A DNA stretch of 64,000 nucleotides, from the NCBI RefSeq assembly GCF_965137005.1, contig NZ_CBCRXM010000004.1, forward strand, positions 62,001-126,000, given 5' to 3'. The translations under genes and the position numbers were made by a program. This DNA comes from Sphingomonas_O antarctica (GTDB lineage Bacteria; Pseudomonadota; Alphaproteobacteria; Sphingomonadales; Sphingomonadaceae). The stretch's first letter is position 1. Each line of letters opens with the position of its first letter. The notes beneath the pieces are model-generated. The model was given only the letters and a program-made list of their open reading frames with translations, did not search any database and was not told where the DNA came from. Positions 8,561 to 17,120 of the stretch are shown one piece after another.

Positions 8561-8683
8561 ATCTGTCGCTTACCCACCCTTTGGCCATGTGCAAGGCGTC
8601 CCGTTGCGGCACAGGCGCTCCCGGCTGATTTCTTGCGCCTCCGTTCCGCACCCGTTACAGCATCGTCAAATTCGGGGATTTAC

Positions 8684-9352
8684 ATGCGCGTTCTTGCTCT
8701 CATGGCTGCCGGTTTCGCCGCCTTGGCATCGCCCGCATATGCGGACCGCACGGTGACGTCGGCCAACGCCGCCTATCCCAGCCAGCAGACGATTACACCG
8801 TTTGGCACGTTGCCCGGCGCCAGCCCGACTTATGCTCAGGTGTTCGCGTCGCCAATGTCGGGCCAGCTTACGTCCTTTTCGTTCACTTTGACGGGTGGCG
8901 TCGGCCAGATTTTCGCCGGCATCGGCACCTGGAATGGCGCTTTCAACTACACGTCGGGCGGCGGATCGCCGACGACCTTGTGGGAAAGCAGCTATGTCCC
9001 GTCGGGCGCGGGGACGATCACATTCACCCCCAATGTCCGCGTCCTCGATCTGACCAAATACGTCGCTTATATCAGCGTTTATCGCAGTCCCGATGCGACG
9101 GGCGATACCGGCCTGGTGCTCGGCAATAACAGCAGCCCGGCATTGCGTTACTTCACGTTCGACAATGGCGCGGGTAGCCCCAGCGGCAATGGCGCCTGGA
9201 CCAATTACGATCTCGACGTCGGCGATGCCTTGTTCAGCTTTACGGTGACGAACGTGCCCGAACCCGCCGAATGGGCACTGATGATCGCAGGCTATGGCTT
9301 GGCGGGCGTGGTTGCGCGCCGCCGCAAATCGGGTCTAGCACTGGCGGCGTGA
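8684..9352 (+). CDS. PEPxxWA-CTERM sorting domain protein
   Basis: The protein has 222 residues. A signal peptide (MRVLALMAAGFAALASPAYA) is followed by a Gly/Thr/Ser-rich beta-type body. The C-terminus is VPEPAEWALMIAGYGLAG and then Arg/Lys, the sphingomonad form of the PEP-CTERM sorting signal: PEP motif, transmembrane helix, basic tail. Such proteins are processed by an exosortase and delivered to the surface. A much longer upstream frame exists but is the shadow of cobT. Its stop overlaps the GTG start of the next gene, suggesting co-transcription. Confidence 0.88.
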   Translation: MRVLALMAAGFAALASPAYADRTVTSANAAYPSQQTITPFGTLPGASPTYAQVFASPMSGQLTSFSFTLTGGVGQIFAGIGTWNGAFNYTSGGGSPTTLWESSYVPSGAGTITFTPNVRVLDLTKYVAYISVYRSPDATGDTGLVLGNNSSPALRYFTFDNGAGSPSGNGAWTNYDLDVGDALFSFTVTNVPEPAEWALMIAGYGLAGVVARRRKSGLALAA

Positions 9353-10012
9353 TCCGCCCGCTCTTTGCACTCGCTGCCCTCGCTCTGGTCGCTGCCGCCC
9401 CTCGGCTGGCGCCTAAACCCGCGCAAATTCCCTATACCGACTTTCCGCGCGTTGCGCTGAACACCGAGGCCGGTACGATCGTACTCGAACTCGACGCCAA
9501 GCACGCACCGATCAGCACCGCCAACTTCCTGCGCTACGTCGATCAGCGGCGGTTCGACGGCATTGTCTTTTATCGCGTGATGCGCTTGCCCTACGGCGAC
9601 CCACCCAGTGGTCTGATCCAGGCCGGCACACGCTACGATCCGAAGCGCACTCTTAAACCCATCGCGCACGAACCGACCAGCCAGACCGGTGTGTTGCACA
9701 AAGCGGGTGCGATCTCGATGGCCCGCTTCGCTCCCGGCACCGCGACCGGCGACTTTTCGATCCTGCTCTCCGACATGCCCCGGCCTCGATGCCGATGCGA
9801 AGAATCCTAATCCGGATGCGGCGGCGGGTTATGCCGCGTTCGGGCACGTCGTCAGCGGCATGGACGTCGCGCGCAAGATCTTCGACGCCCCGCTCGACCC
9901 GACAAAGGGGGAGGGATTCCTCAAGGGCCACATGATCGCCAAACCCGTGCATATCGTCACCGCGCGTCGCGCGCCGACTGCAGTCGTTGCGCCGCCCGCG
10001 CCAGGCAGCTAA
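9349..10012 (+). pseudogene. Cyclophilin-type peptidyl-prolyl isomerase, frameshifted
   Basis: The start is GTG at 9349 with an N-terminal signal-like segment. The cyclophilin domain follows (NTEAGTIVLELDAKHAPIST, FDGIVFYRVM, GDFSILLSDMP). At the CCCC run 9778-9781 the frame is lost and stops at 9810. The homologous continuation GLDADAKNPNPDAAAGYAAFGHVVSGMDVARKI is intact in another frame to 10012. Removing one C restores a single protein of about 220 residues. It may be a real recent lesion or a base-calling error; the remaining sequence looks under normal coding constraint. A healthy copy would assist folding in the periplasm. Confidence 0.8.
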
Positions 10013-10021
10013 GCGAACCTC

Positions 10022-10165
10022 ACGACAGGACAGGGAAGCCGGTGCGACACCGGCGCTGTACCCGCAACTGTAACCGGCGAGTGACGCCCATCATGCCATT
10101 GGAGCGCAAGCTCTGAGAAGGCGGGCCGAACGACAACCCGGGAGCCAGGAGACCTCCCTGTCACA
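10022..10165 (+). promoter_or_regulatory. Cobalamin (B12) riboswitch
   Basis: The leader holds the B12-box architecture: GGGAAGCCGGTGCGACACCGGC near 10033, CCCGCAACTGTAA at 10061, and GCCAGGAGACCTCCC near 10144. A closing stem pairs 10029-10035 (GACAGGG) with 10156-10162 (CCCTGTC). It lies 85 bases before the BtuB-like receptor start. In this class, bound cobalamin represses expression of uptake or synthesis genes. I see no clear terminator, so control may act at translation. Confidence 0.95.
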
Positions 10166-10249
10166 GTCGGCCTTTCGGGCGTGCGGGAACACACGATCGA
10201 ACGGGGGAGCACCCTCGCAACCGATGTGAACGGATGTGAAGGTTACCCA

Positions 10250-12151
10250 ATGCTGTCTCTTATCGCTTTAGCCGCGTCGCAAGCCGCTGCGCTCGACAAA
10301 CCGCGCGATCATCTCTGCTTGCCTATCGAACCCGACGAAGTTCACGCAACCTGCATTTGGACACCTCCAACCATTATCGTCACAGCAAGCCGCGCTGAAC
10401 AGCGGCTTGATCAGGTCGGCCAAGCAGTCACCGTCCTGACTCAAACGGCCATCGAAAGCCGCCAACTCCCGCTGATCTCCGATCTCCTCGCCACCACGCC
10501 GGGCCTCACCGTCACACGCAATGGCGGCCCCGGCCAGCCGACCGCCGTCCGTATCCGGGGCGCGGAGGACGCGCAGACGCTGGTCGTGATCGACGGCGTA
10601 CGCGTCAACGATCCGACCTCACCCGGCGGCGCGTTCGATTTCGGCAATCTCGTCACCGACAATATCGAACGGATCGAAATATTGCGCGGCCCCGCCTCGG
10701 TGCCGTGGGGCAGCCAGGCGATCGGCGGCGTCGTCAACATCGTCGAGGCCAGGCCGGGTGACGATCCGCATGCCGTCATCCGCGGTGAATACGGTTACAA
10801 AAATCAGGCCAATGTCGTCGCCAATGGTAGCGGTACCTTTGGCAGCATCGCCGCGAGCGTTGGCGGAGGCTGGTACCGCGACGATGGCATTTCCGCGTTC
10901 CGCTACGGCACCGAGCGCGACGGTTACCGTCAGTTTGCGGGGAATGGCCGTGTCGAAGTCGGCTTGGCCGAAGGCGTGTCGCTCGATCTGCGCGGCTTTT
11001 ATGCCAATTCAAAGGTCGGCTTCGACGGCTATGACTCGTCGTTCAATTTTACCGACACCAACGATTATTCGAAAACCGAACAAAGCGTCGGCTATGCCGG
11101 GCTCAATGCCGAACTGGCCGGTATCAAGAACCGCGTCGCCTTTACGCTCAACGACATCAACCGCGACAGTTTCGGCGGCAACGCGTTCGTGTCGCGCGGG
11201 CGGGTCGAACGCTATGAATATCAGGGCGATGCCGATCTCGGCGTTGCGCGCCTCGTGTTCGGTGCGGAGCATGAACGGCCGAGCTATTTCACCGGCTTCG
11301 CGAAATACCGCACGCATTCGACCAGCGGCTATGCGCAGGCGATCGTCACGCCAGTCGACGCGGTGACCCTGACCGGCGGTTTGCGCGTCGATGATTACCA
11401 GACCTATGGCACCAAGTTAACGGGGGCGGCGAATGTTGCCTTCACCACCGGCAACACGACCTTCCGCGCGGCTTATGGCGGCGGGTTCAAGGCGCCGACC
11501 TTGTACCAGCTTTTCGGCCCTTACGGCACGGCAACGCTCGCGGGGATCGCGCCGCTCCAGCCTGAACGCGCCGACAGCGTCGATCTCGGGGTCGAGCAGA
11601 GTTTCAATCGCGGCCGCATTGGCGTTACGGTGTTCGGTCGCAACACGCGCAACCAGATCGATTTCGCCAATTGCTTCGGCGTGACGCCCGCGCCTGCCGC
11701 CTGCGCGTTCCGGCCGTTCGGCTTTTACGACAATATCGCTCGCACGCGCGCTCGCGGGGTCGAGGCGTTTGCCGAAATCCGCCCGGTAGACGGCCTCGCC
11801 TTGGTGGCAAACTACACCTTCACCGATGCCAAAAACCGGGTCACGGGCGAAACCCTGCTCCGCCGGCCCAGGCACAGCGGCAATGTGTCGGCCGATTGGA
11901 GCAGTGATCGCTTCAGCGTCGGTGGCAGCGTTCAGATCGTCAGCCGCAGCGTCGATTTCGACTATCTGTCGTTCCTGCGTACCAATCTGGGCGGCTACAC
12001 GCTGGTGGGCCTGCGCGGCAGCTTCAAGCTGAACGATACGTTCGAACTCTTCGCGCGCGTCGAAAATCTGCTCAATGACAAGTATGAAGTCGTCAGCGGT
12101 TACGGCACGCTGGGCCGCAACGCTCATGCCGGCGTACGTATCCGCCTGTAA
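10250..12151 (+). CDS. btuB: BtuB-like TonB-dependent vitamin B12 receptor
   Basis: The product is 633 residues. It has a short signal segment, a TonB-box-like TIIVTAS at 41-47, a plug domain (about 55-165, with RIRGAEDAQTLVVIDGVRVND and ERIEILRGPASVPWGSQAIGGVVNI) and a C-terminal beta-barrel ending in LGRNAHAGVRIRL. It imports cobalamin or a related corrinoid across the outer membrane. The riboswitch directly upstream is the best evidence for the substrate. The ATG was chosen because it keeps the signal segment at the very N-terminus; the frame extends further upstream without a good ribosome site. Confidence 0.92.
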   Translation: MLSLIALAASQAAALDKPRDHLCLPIEPDEVHATCIWTPPTIIVTASRAEQRLDQVGQAVTVLTQTAIESRQLPLISDLLATTPGLTVTRNGGPGQPTAVRIRGAEDAQTLVVIDGVRVNDPTSPGGAFDFGNLVTDNIERIEILRGPASVPWGSQAIGGVVNIVEARPGDDPHAVIRGEYGYKNQANVVANGSGTFGSIAASVGGGWYRDDGISAFRYGTERDGYRQFAGNGRVEVGLAEGVSLDLRGFYANSKVGFDGYDSSFNFTDTNDYSKTEQSVGYAGLNAELAGIKNRVAFTLNDINRDSFGGNAFVSRGRVERYEYQGDADLGVARLVFGAEHERPSYFTGFAKYRTHSTSGYAQAIVTPVDAVTLTGGLRVDDYQTYGTKLTGAANVAFTTGNTTFRAAYGGGFKAPTLYQLFGPYGTATLAGIAPLQPERADSVDLGVEQSFNRGRIGVTVFGRNTRNQIDFANCFGVTPAPAACAFRPFGFYDNIARTRARGVEAFAEIRPVDGLALVANYTFTDAKNRVTGETLLRRPRHSGNVSADWSSDRFSVGGSVQIVSRSVDFDYLSFLRTNLGGYTLVGLRGSFKLNDTFELFARVENLLNDKYEVVSGYGTLGRNAHAGVRIRL

Positions 12152-12197
12152 CCGTCCAACTTGTGACCGCCGATAACTAGGCATAGGAACACCGCCC

Positions 12198-12707
12198 ATG
12201 ACCCGCACTCAACCCAATCCGCTCATGTGGTCCGCCGTCCTCGCGACGGCGGCCAGTTTCGGCAGCTATTTCTTCGCCTGCGTCTTTCCGTTCACGGCGG
12301 TTGCGACCGTCGCGGCGCTGACGTTGTCGCGGCGGCAGGCGATGGGGCTGATCACCGCAGTTTGGGCGGTCAACCAGTTCGTCGGTTTCGCCTTTCTGCA
12401 TTATCCATTGGATAGCTGGGCACTGGGCGGTTCGCTCCTCGCGGGTGGTCTTGCGGGGGTTTACGCCGCAAGCCTGTTGCGGGCGCCACTGGTGGGCCTG
12501 CGCTCGCTTGGTGCGTTGGCCGCAGCTTTCGTGGCGTATGAGGTGGTTACCGGCTTCGCTGCCGTGTTTCTCGGCGGGTTGGACGGTTACGCGCCCAATT
12601 TTGTCATCGGCATCGCGTTCAACGATCTGGGCTGGTTCCTGATCCTCGGCGGAGCGTTTCGCTTGCTGTCGTTCACCCCAGCGCAAGGTGCCGTCGTCAA
12701 GGCGTGA
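12198..12707 (+). CDS. Multi-pass membrane protein downstream of btuB
   Basis: The protein has 169 residues with about five hydrophobic segments (roughly 12-40, 45-65, 75-95, 105-130, 135-160). There is no recognised enzyme motif. It lies 46 bases after btuB with no terminator between, so it is probably under the same B12 riboswitch. Inference: it could be an inner-membrane component for corrinoid or cobalt uptake, but I do not recognise the family. Its size and topology resemble substrate-binding (S) components of vitamin transporters, which is only a loose likeness. Confidence 0.75.
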   Translation: MTRTQPNPLMWSAVLATAASFGSYFFACVFPFTAVATVAALTLSRRQAMGLITAVWAVNQFVGFAFLHYPLDSWALGGSLLAGGLAGVYAASLLRAPLVGLRSLGALAAAFVAYEVVTGFAAVFLGGLDGYAPNFVIGIAFNDLGWFLILGGAFRLLSFTPAQGAVVKA

Positions 12708-12778
12708 CACTTCCGCGACGAAACGACTTGTTACAACATATCATTGAGGTCTAAGCGCGGCTCACGACTGGAGCCCAT

Positions 12779-14902
12779 ATGCGTAATCTTCTTCTCGTTA
12801 CCGCCGCCTTAGCGACCCCCGCACTTGCCGCTCCGCCGACCGATGCACCCGCTGCCGATCCCGGCAAGGACATTGTCGTCACCGCACGTCGCCTCGACAC
12901 CGCGCGCGATGCGATCCTGCCGTCGCTGGGCGCCGGCGATTTCAAGTTTACCCGCGCCACGCTGGACGCTCAGCCGCAGGGTGCCGACCGTAATTTGACC
13001 AGTGTGCTGCTGCAGGCGCCGGGTGTGACCCAGGACAGCTATGGCGCGGTCCACGTGCGTAACGAGCACGCCAATCTACAATACCGACTGAACGGCGTTA
13101 TCGTCCCGGAAGCGATTTCGGGTTTCGGCCAGACGTTCGATCCACGGATCGCCGAGACGATCGACCTGATTACCGGAACGCTGCCGGCACAATATGGCTA
13201 TCGCACTTCGGGCGTCATCAACCTCCGCACGCGCAGCGGCGCGTTCGAGGACGGCGGCGATGTCGGCTATTATGGCGGCAGTCACAACACGATCCAGCCC
13301 AGCGCCACGCTGCGCGGATCGACCGGCAACTTGAATTACTTCTTCTCCGGCAGCTACCTCCAGAACGATCTCGGTGTCGAAAATCCCGTGGCGACCCGCA
13401 ATGCGGTTCATGACCGGACCAAACAATATCGCGCGTTCGGCTATCTTTCGGACATTTTGTCGGACACCAGTCGGTTAACGGTGTTCGGCGGTACGGCGAT
13501 CGGAAAGTTCCAGATCCCCAACAATCCGGGCCAGACGCCCGCGTTCACGCTCAATGGCCGATCGACATTCGATTCTTCCTTGCTCGACCAGAACCAGCGT
13601 GAAACGACGCATTACGGCGTTCTGGCGTATCAATATGCCGGCGACGCCGTAAACCTTCAGGTCGCGCCGTTCGTCCGTTATTCTCAAACGCGGTTCTCAC
13701 CGGACCCGCAGGGTGGGGACATCATCTTCAACGGCTTTGCCGATCAGTCGCGTTTGTCCAGTTTTGCCGCGGGCGTACAAGCGGATGGCAGCTACAAGGC
13801 GACGGACAGCCACATGATCCGTTTCGGCTTGTTCTTTCAGAACGAGCGGACCCGCTCGACCGTCACGTCTCGCGTGTTCCCCGTCGACGCGATGGGCCAA
13901 CAGACGACCGATCAGCCGATCTCGATCATCGACACCGGCCGCAAGTCCGGCCAACTCTACGGTATCTATCTTCAGGACGAATGGACGCTCTCGCCCGAAC
14001 TGACTTTCAATTACGGCGTGCGGTTCGACCGGGTGGATGCTTACACGCGCGAACAACAGCTCAGCCCGCGCGCCAACCTGGTTTACCGGCCCGCACCGGG
14101 GACGACGTTTCACATCGGTTATGCGCGAAACTTCACGCCACCGCCGCAGGAATTGGTCGGCACCACGACCGTCGCGCGCTTCAACGGGACTACGCGTGAG
14201 TCCGAAATTCCGTTCGGCGATCCCGTTCGTGCCGAGCGCGAACATTATTTCGACGGCGGGATCGAACAGACCGTGGCGCACGGGCTGACCGTCGGTCTCG
14301 ACGCCTATTACAAAAAGAAGCGCAATCTGCTCGACGAAGGGCAATTCGGATCGTCGTTGGTCTTGTCGCCCTTCAACTACGCGACCGGCTATGCCTGGGG
14401 CGTCGAGTTTCGTACCAATTACAGCCGCGGGCCGGTTTCACTCTACGCCAACCTCGCGCGCGGACAGGAAAAGGGCCGCAATATCGTCTCAAGCCAGTTC
14501 TTTTTTGCGCAGGACGAACTCGACTATATCGCGAACCACTCCATCTTTACCGACCATTCGCAACGCTGGACCGCGTCGGGCGGTGGCAGCGTGACCATCA
14601 AGGACGGCATCGGGACGCTCGTGCCCAGCGCCGATTTTCTTTACGGTGACGGCCTGCGGGCGGACGATCCTGCGGGCATCGTGCCTAATGGCGGCAAGCT
14701 CCCCAGCTATTTTACCGCCAATTTCGGCATTGCCCAGAATCTCGACGGGCCGGGATTTTTAAAGGGGCTGTCGGTCCGCTTCGACGTCGTGAACGTGTTC
14801 GATAAGGTCTATGAGATTCGCGACGGATCGGGTGTCGGCGTCGGCGCGCCGCAGTTCGGTGCGCGGCGTGGCTTCTTCGGCGGTATTCGCAAGACCTTCT
14901 GA
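12779..14902 (+). CDS. TonB-dependent receptor
   Basis: The product is 707 residues: signal peptide (about 1-18), TonB box KDIVVTARR at 30-38, plug domain (about 45-160, LNGVIVPEAISGFGQTFDPR and LITGTLPAQYGYRTSGVINLRT) and a large barrel that ends in Phe (FFGGIRKTF), as expected for BAM substrates. The substrate is unknown. It is close to btuB, but an AT-rich gap of 71 bases at 12708-12778 (TTGTTACAACATATC) may hold its own promoter. No riboswitch precedes it. Confidence 0.93.
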   Translation: MRNLLLVTAALATPALAAPPTDAPAADPGKDIVVTARRLDTARDAILPSLGAGDFKFTRATLDAQPQGADRNLTSVLLQAPGVTQDSYGAVHVRNEHANLQYRLNGVIVPEAISGFGQTFDPRIAETIDLITGTLPAQYGYRTSGVINLRTRSGAFEDGGDVGYYGGSHNTIQPSATLRGSTGNLNYFFSGSYLQNDLGVENPVATRNAVHDRTKQYRAFGYLSDILSDTSRLTVFGGTAIGKFQIPNNPGQTPAFTLNGRSTFDSSLLDQNQRETTHYGVLAYQYAGDAVNLQVAPFVRYSQTRFSPDPQGGDIIFNGFADQSRLSSFAAGVQADGSYKATDSHMIRFGLFFQNERTRSTVTSRVFPVDAMGQQTTDQPISIIDTGRKSGQLYGIYLQDEWTLSPELTFNYGVRFDRVDAYTREQQLSPRANLVYRPAPGTTFHIGYARNFTPPPQELVGTTTVARFNGTTRESEIPFGDPVRAEREHYFDGGIEQTVAHGLTVGLDAYYKKKRNLLDEGQFGSSLVLSPFNYATGYAWGVEFRTNYSRGPVSLYANLARGQEKGRNIVSSQFFFAQDELDYIANHSIFTDHSQRWTASGGGSVTIKDGIGTLVPSADFLYGDGLRADDPAGIVPNGGKLPSYFTANFGIAQNLDGPGFLKGLSVRFDVVNVFDKVYEIRDGSGVGVGAPQFGARRGFFGGIRKTF

Positions 14903-14960
14903 GGGAACGACAAGACAGGGTGCGTTGTTTCATCTTCACAGAACGACGAGAGGATGGACG

Positions 14961-15041
14961 ATGGGCAAGGGTTTGCTGCTGTGGCTGATCGGCGTGCCGA
15001 TCCCGGTGATCCTGATTTTATATTTCTTCGTGTTCCGTTGA
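14961..15041 (+). CDS. 26-residue hydrophobic small protein
   Basis: The ATG at 14961 is preceded by GAGAGG at proper spacing. The peptide has 26 residues: MGKGLLLWLIG, then a Pro-containing hydrophobic helix ending FFVFR. It would form a single membrane-spanning helix. Small proteins of this kind occur in many alphaproteobacteria but have no assigned function. It is 58 bases after the TonB receptor stop and may be its last cistron. It could also be a chance frame, though the ribosome site and composition argue for a real gene. Confidence 0.5.
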   Translation: MGKGLLLWLIGVPIPVILILYFFVFR

Positions 15042-15077
15042 TTTGCGCGTGCCATTCGCTCCGCTAAGGCGGAGTGG

Positions 15078-15689
15078 ATGAGCGACGGCAAACCCCTGAT
15101 CGTTGGCCTTGGTGGCACGATGACCGCCAACAGTTCTTCGGAACGAGTGTTGCGTCATGTGCTGAGCGCCTGTGAAGCGTCGGGCGCCAAGACCCTGTGC
15201 TTCGATGGCCAGGCGCTCGACGTGCCAATGTACGGTTACGGCACCCCGCGCACCGCCAAAGCGGCGGCATTGATTGACGGACTGCGCGCCGCCGATGGTA
15301 TCATCATCGCGTCGCCCGGTTATCACGGCACCGTGTCCGGGCTGATCAAGAACGCGCTCGATTATGTCGAGGACATGTCGCGGGATGCACGTCCGTATTT
15401 CGAGGGCCGCGCGGTCGGGTTGATTTCGGTCGCCGCCGGATGGCAGGCGACAGGCACGACACTGGCCACGCTCCGGAGCATCGTACACGCCCTGCGGGGG
15501 TGGCCGACGCCGATGGCGGTCACTGTCAACTCGGTCATGCCGGTCTTCGGCGACGATGGCACGGTATCGGATGCGACCCTGGCCAAGCAGCTGGACGTGC
15601 TCGCGGGTCAGGTCGTTGGGTTCGCGCGCATGCGCGCGCTCGACGATCTGGCGAGTGCGGTTTCGGCGGCGGAAACCCAAGAGGGTTGA
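15078..15689 (+). CDS. NADPH-dependent FMN reductase family protein
   Basis: The product is 203 residues with the flavodoxin-like fold of the SsuE/ArsH group. It starts LIVGLGGTMTANSSSERVLRHV (phosphate-binding loop) and has the flavin-contact motif SPGYHGTVSGLIKNALDYV. It probably transfers electrons from NAD(P)H to free or bound FMN. The natural partner is not evident. It precedes the PHA-synthase genes by 31 bases and may share their transcript. Confidence 0.85.
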   Translation: MSDGKPLIVGLGGTMTANSSSERVLRHVLSACEASGAKTLCFDGQALDVPMYGYGTPRTAKAAALIDGLRAADGIIIASPGYHGTVSGLIKNALDYVEDMSRDARPYFEGRAVGLISVAAGWQATGTTLATLRSIVHALRGWPTPMAVTVNSVMPVFGDDGTVSDATLAKQLDVLAGQVVGFARMRALDDLASAVSAAETQEG

Positions 15690-15720
15690 CGCGCGGCAAC
15701 ACCGGTTCGACAACCAGCCG

Positions 15721-16059
15721 ATGAGTAGCACGCCGCCCTTCGATCCACTCGGCCTGATGCGTGGCTGGGTCGCCGAGTGGGAAAAGGTGGCGAACAAGCA
15801 CGGCGCCGAAATGCTCGCCAAGCCCGAAGTCGCGCAAGCGATGCAAGGCATGACTGCCGCGACGATGCAGGCACAGGCCGCGACGCAGGACATGATGGCC
15901 AAGGCGCTCGCGGCAGCTAACTTGCCGAGCAAGACCGATTTTGAGGCGATGGCGCAGCGGCTCAGCGCGATCGAGGCATCGCTCGCGCGCATCGAGGGCA
16001 ATGCGGCGCCTGTCATGCCACGCCCAACGCCGAAACGGACGCGAAAGCCGGCTGCCTGA
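15721..16059 (+). CDS. Small PHA synthase-associated protein (PhaE/PhaR-like)
   Basis: The protein has 112 residues. It starts with a Trp-containing helix (LGLMRGWVAEWEKVANKHG), followed by an Ala/Gln/Met-rich helical region (MQGMTAATMQAQAATQDMMAKALAAANLP), a heptad helix (DFEAMAQRLSAIEASLARIE) and a basic Pro/Lys/Arg tail. Overlap by one base with the PHA synthase start indicates a stoichiometric partner. The helical character and position fit the accessory subunits PhaE or PhaR, but it is much shorter than classical PhaE (about 40 kDa). The identity is inferred. Confidence 0.65.
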   Translation: MSSTPPFDPLGLMRGWVAEWEKVANKHGAEMLAKPEVAQAMQGMTAATMQAQAATQDMMAKALAAANLPSKTDFEAMAQRLSAIEASLARIEGNAAPVMPRPTPKRTRKPAA

Positions 16060-17120
16060 TGGCCGACGCCGATCCGATCGGCTTTGCCGCGACCGAGTTC
16101 GAGCGCGCGCTTCAACGCAATATCAAAGGCATGGGCTATTGGGCGTCACCCGCGCCCGTTCTCGGGGCCAGCGCCAAGGATGAAATCCTCTCGCGCGGAC
16201 CGATGCGGGTGTATCATTACCAACCGCGCGCCGACGAAGTGTACCGGGTCCCCGTGCTGCTGGTGATGGCGACCACCAATCGCGGGTACATTTTCGACAT
16301 GGTCCCTGGGCAGAGCCTGGTCGAGTTCTTGCTAGACCGCGGCTATGACGTGTTCATGCTCGACTGGGAGGCCCCGCGCGCCGAGGATCGTGCGCTCGAC
16401 CTCGAGGCCTATGCTCTGGATTTCGTCGGCGCCGCGGTCGCCAAGGTCAAAGAAACGACCGGTGAGGAAGATGTCTCCCTGCTCGGCTATTGCTTTGGCG
16501 GGGTCCTCTCGCTGATCTGGTCAGCGATCGCGGGGCAAGGGCTGAAAAACCTCGCCACCTTCACCACCCCGGTCGATTTCAGCGGTATGCCGTTGTTCCA
16601 GGCTTGGGCCGACAAGCGGTTCTTCGATGTCGATCGCATGGTCGACACGTTGGGCATGGCGCCCGCCGAATATCTCTACACCGCGTTCGACATGCTCCGC
16701 CCGGGCGCGCGGCTGGCGGGCAATTACAAGCTGCTCGACAATATGTGGAACGACGAGTTCGTGAAGTCGCACCGCATGTTCGATCGTTGGTCGAGCGACA
16801 TGTTGCCACTGGCGGGCGAGTATTTCCGCGAAACGACGAAGAAGCTGATGTGGGACAATGCGCTGTTCGAAGGCAGGCTGGAGGTTGGCGGGCGGCGCGT
16901 GAATTTAGGCGAGATTGCGGTGCCGTTTCTTCATGTCACCGCGGAGCACGACCATATCGTCCCGGAAGCCGCGTCGGCGCCGTTGATCGACATGGTCGGA
17001 TCGGAAGACAAGGAGGCGATCGTTCTGAAAGGCGGGCATGTCAGCCTCGTCGCGGGTGGTAATGCCATCAAACGGCTTTGGCCGGCGATCGACAAATGGT
17101 TAGGGGTCCGCAGTACGTGA
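16059..17120 (+). CDS. phaC: Class III-type polyhydroxyalkanoate synthase PhaC
   Basis: The product is 353 residues, the short class III length. The lipase-like box GYCFGG carries Cys145. Asp298 (EHDHIV) and His327 (GGHVS) complete a triad whose spacing (153 and 29 residues) equals that of the Allochromatium enzyme. It polymerises (R)-3-hydroxyacyl-CoA to PHA storage polymer. Conserved DWEAP and FTTPVDFSG segments are present. It overlaps the small partner gene upstream and the GNAT gene downstream, so the three are likely one operon. Confidence 0.93.
   Translation: MADADPIGFAATEFERALQRNIKGMGYWASPAPVLGASAKDEILSRGPMRVYHYQPRADEVYRVPVLLVMATTNRGYIFDMVPGQSLVEFLLDRGYDVFMLDWEAPRAEDRALDLEAYALDFVGAAVAKVKETTGEEDVSLLGYCFGGVLSLIWSAIAGQGLKNLATFTTPVDFSGMPLFQAWADKRFFDVDRMVDTLGMAPAEYLYTAFDMLRPGARLAGNYKLLDNMWNDEFVKSHRMFDRWSSDMLPLAGEYFRETTKKLMWDNALFEGRLEVGGRRVNLGEIAVPFLHVTAEHDHIVPEAASAPLIDMVGSEDKEAIVLKGGHVSLVAGGNAIKRLWPAIDKWLGVRST

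Noticed and set aside
7547..9352. Very long plus-strand open frame of about 600 codons
   Set aside because: Its first two thirds are the reverse of cobT; only the last 222 codons, from 8684 with a signal peptide, form a real gene.
12719..12745. AT-rich TTGTTACAACATATC before the second TonB receptor as a Zur or Fur box
   Set aside because: The dyad is too imperfect for either consensus; it may simply be a promoter.
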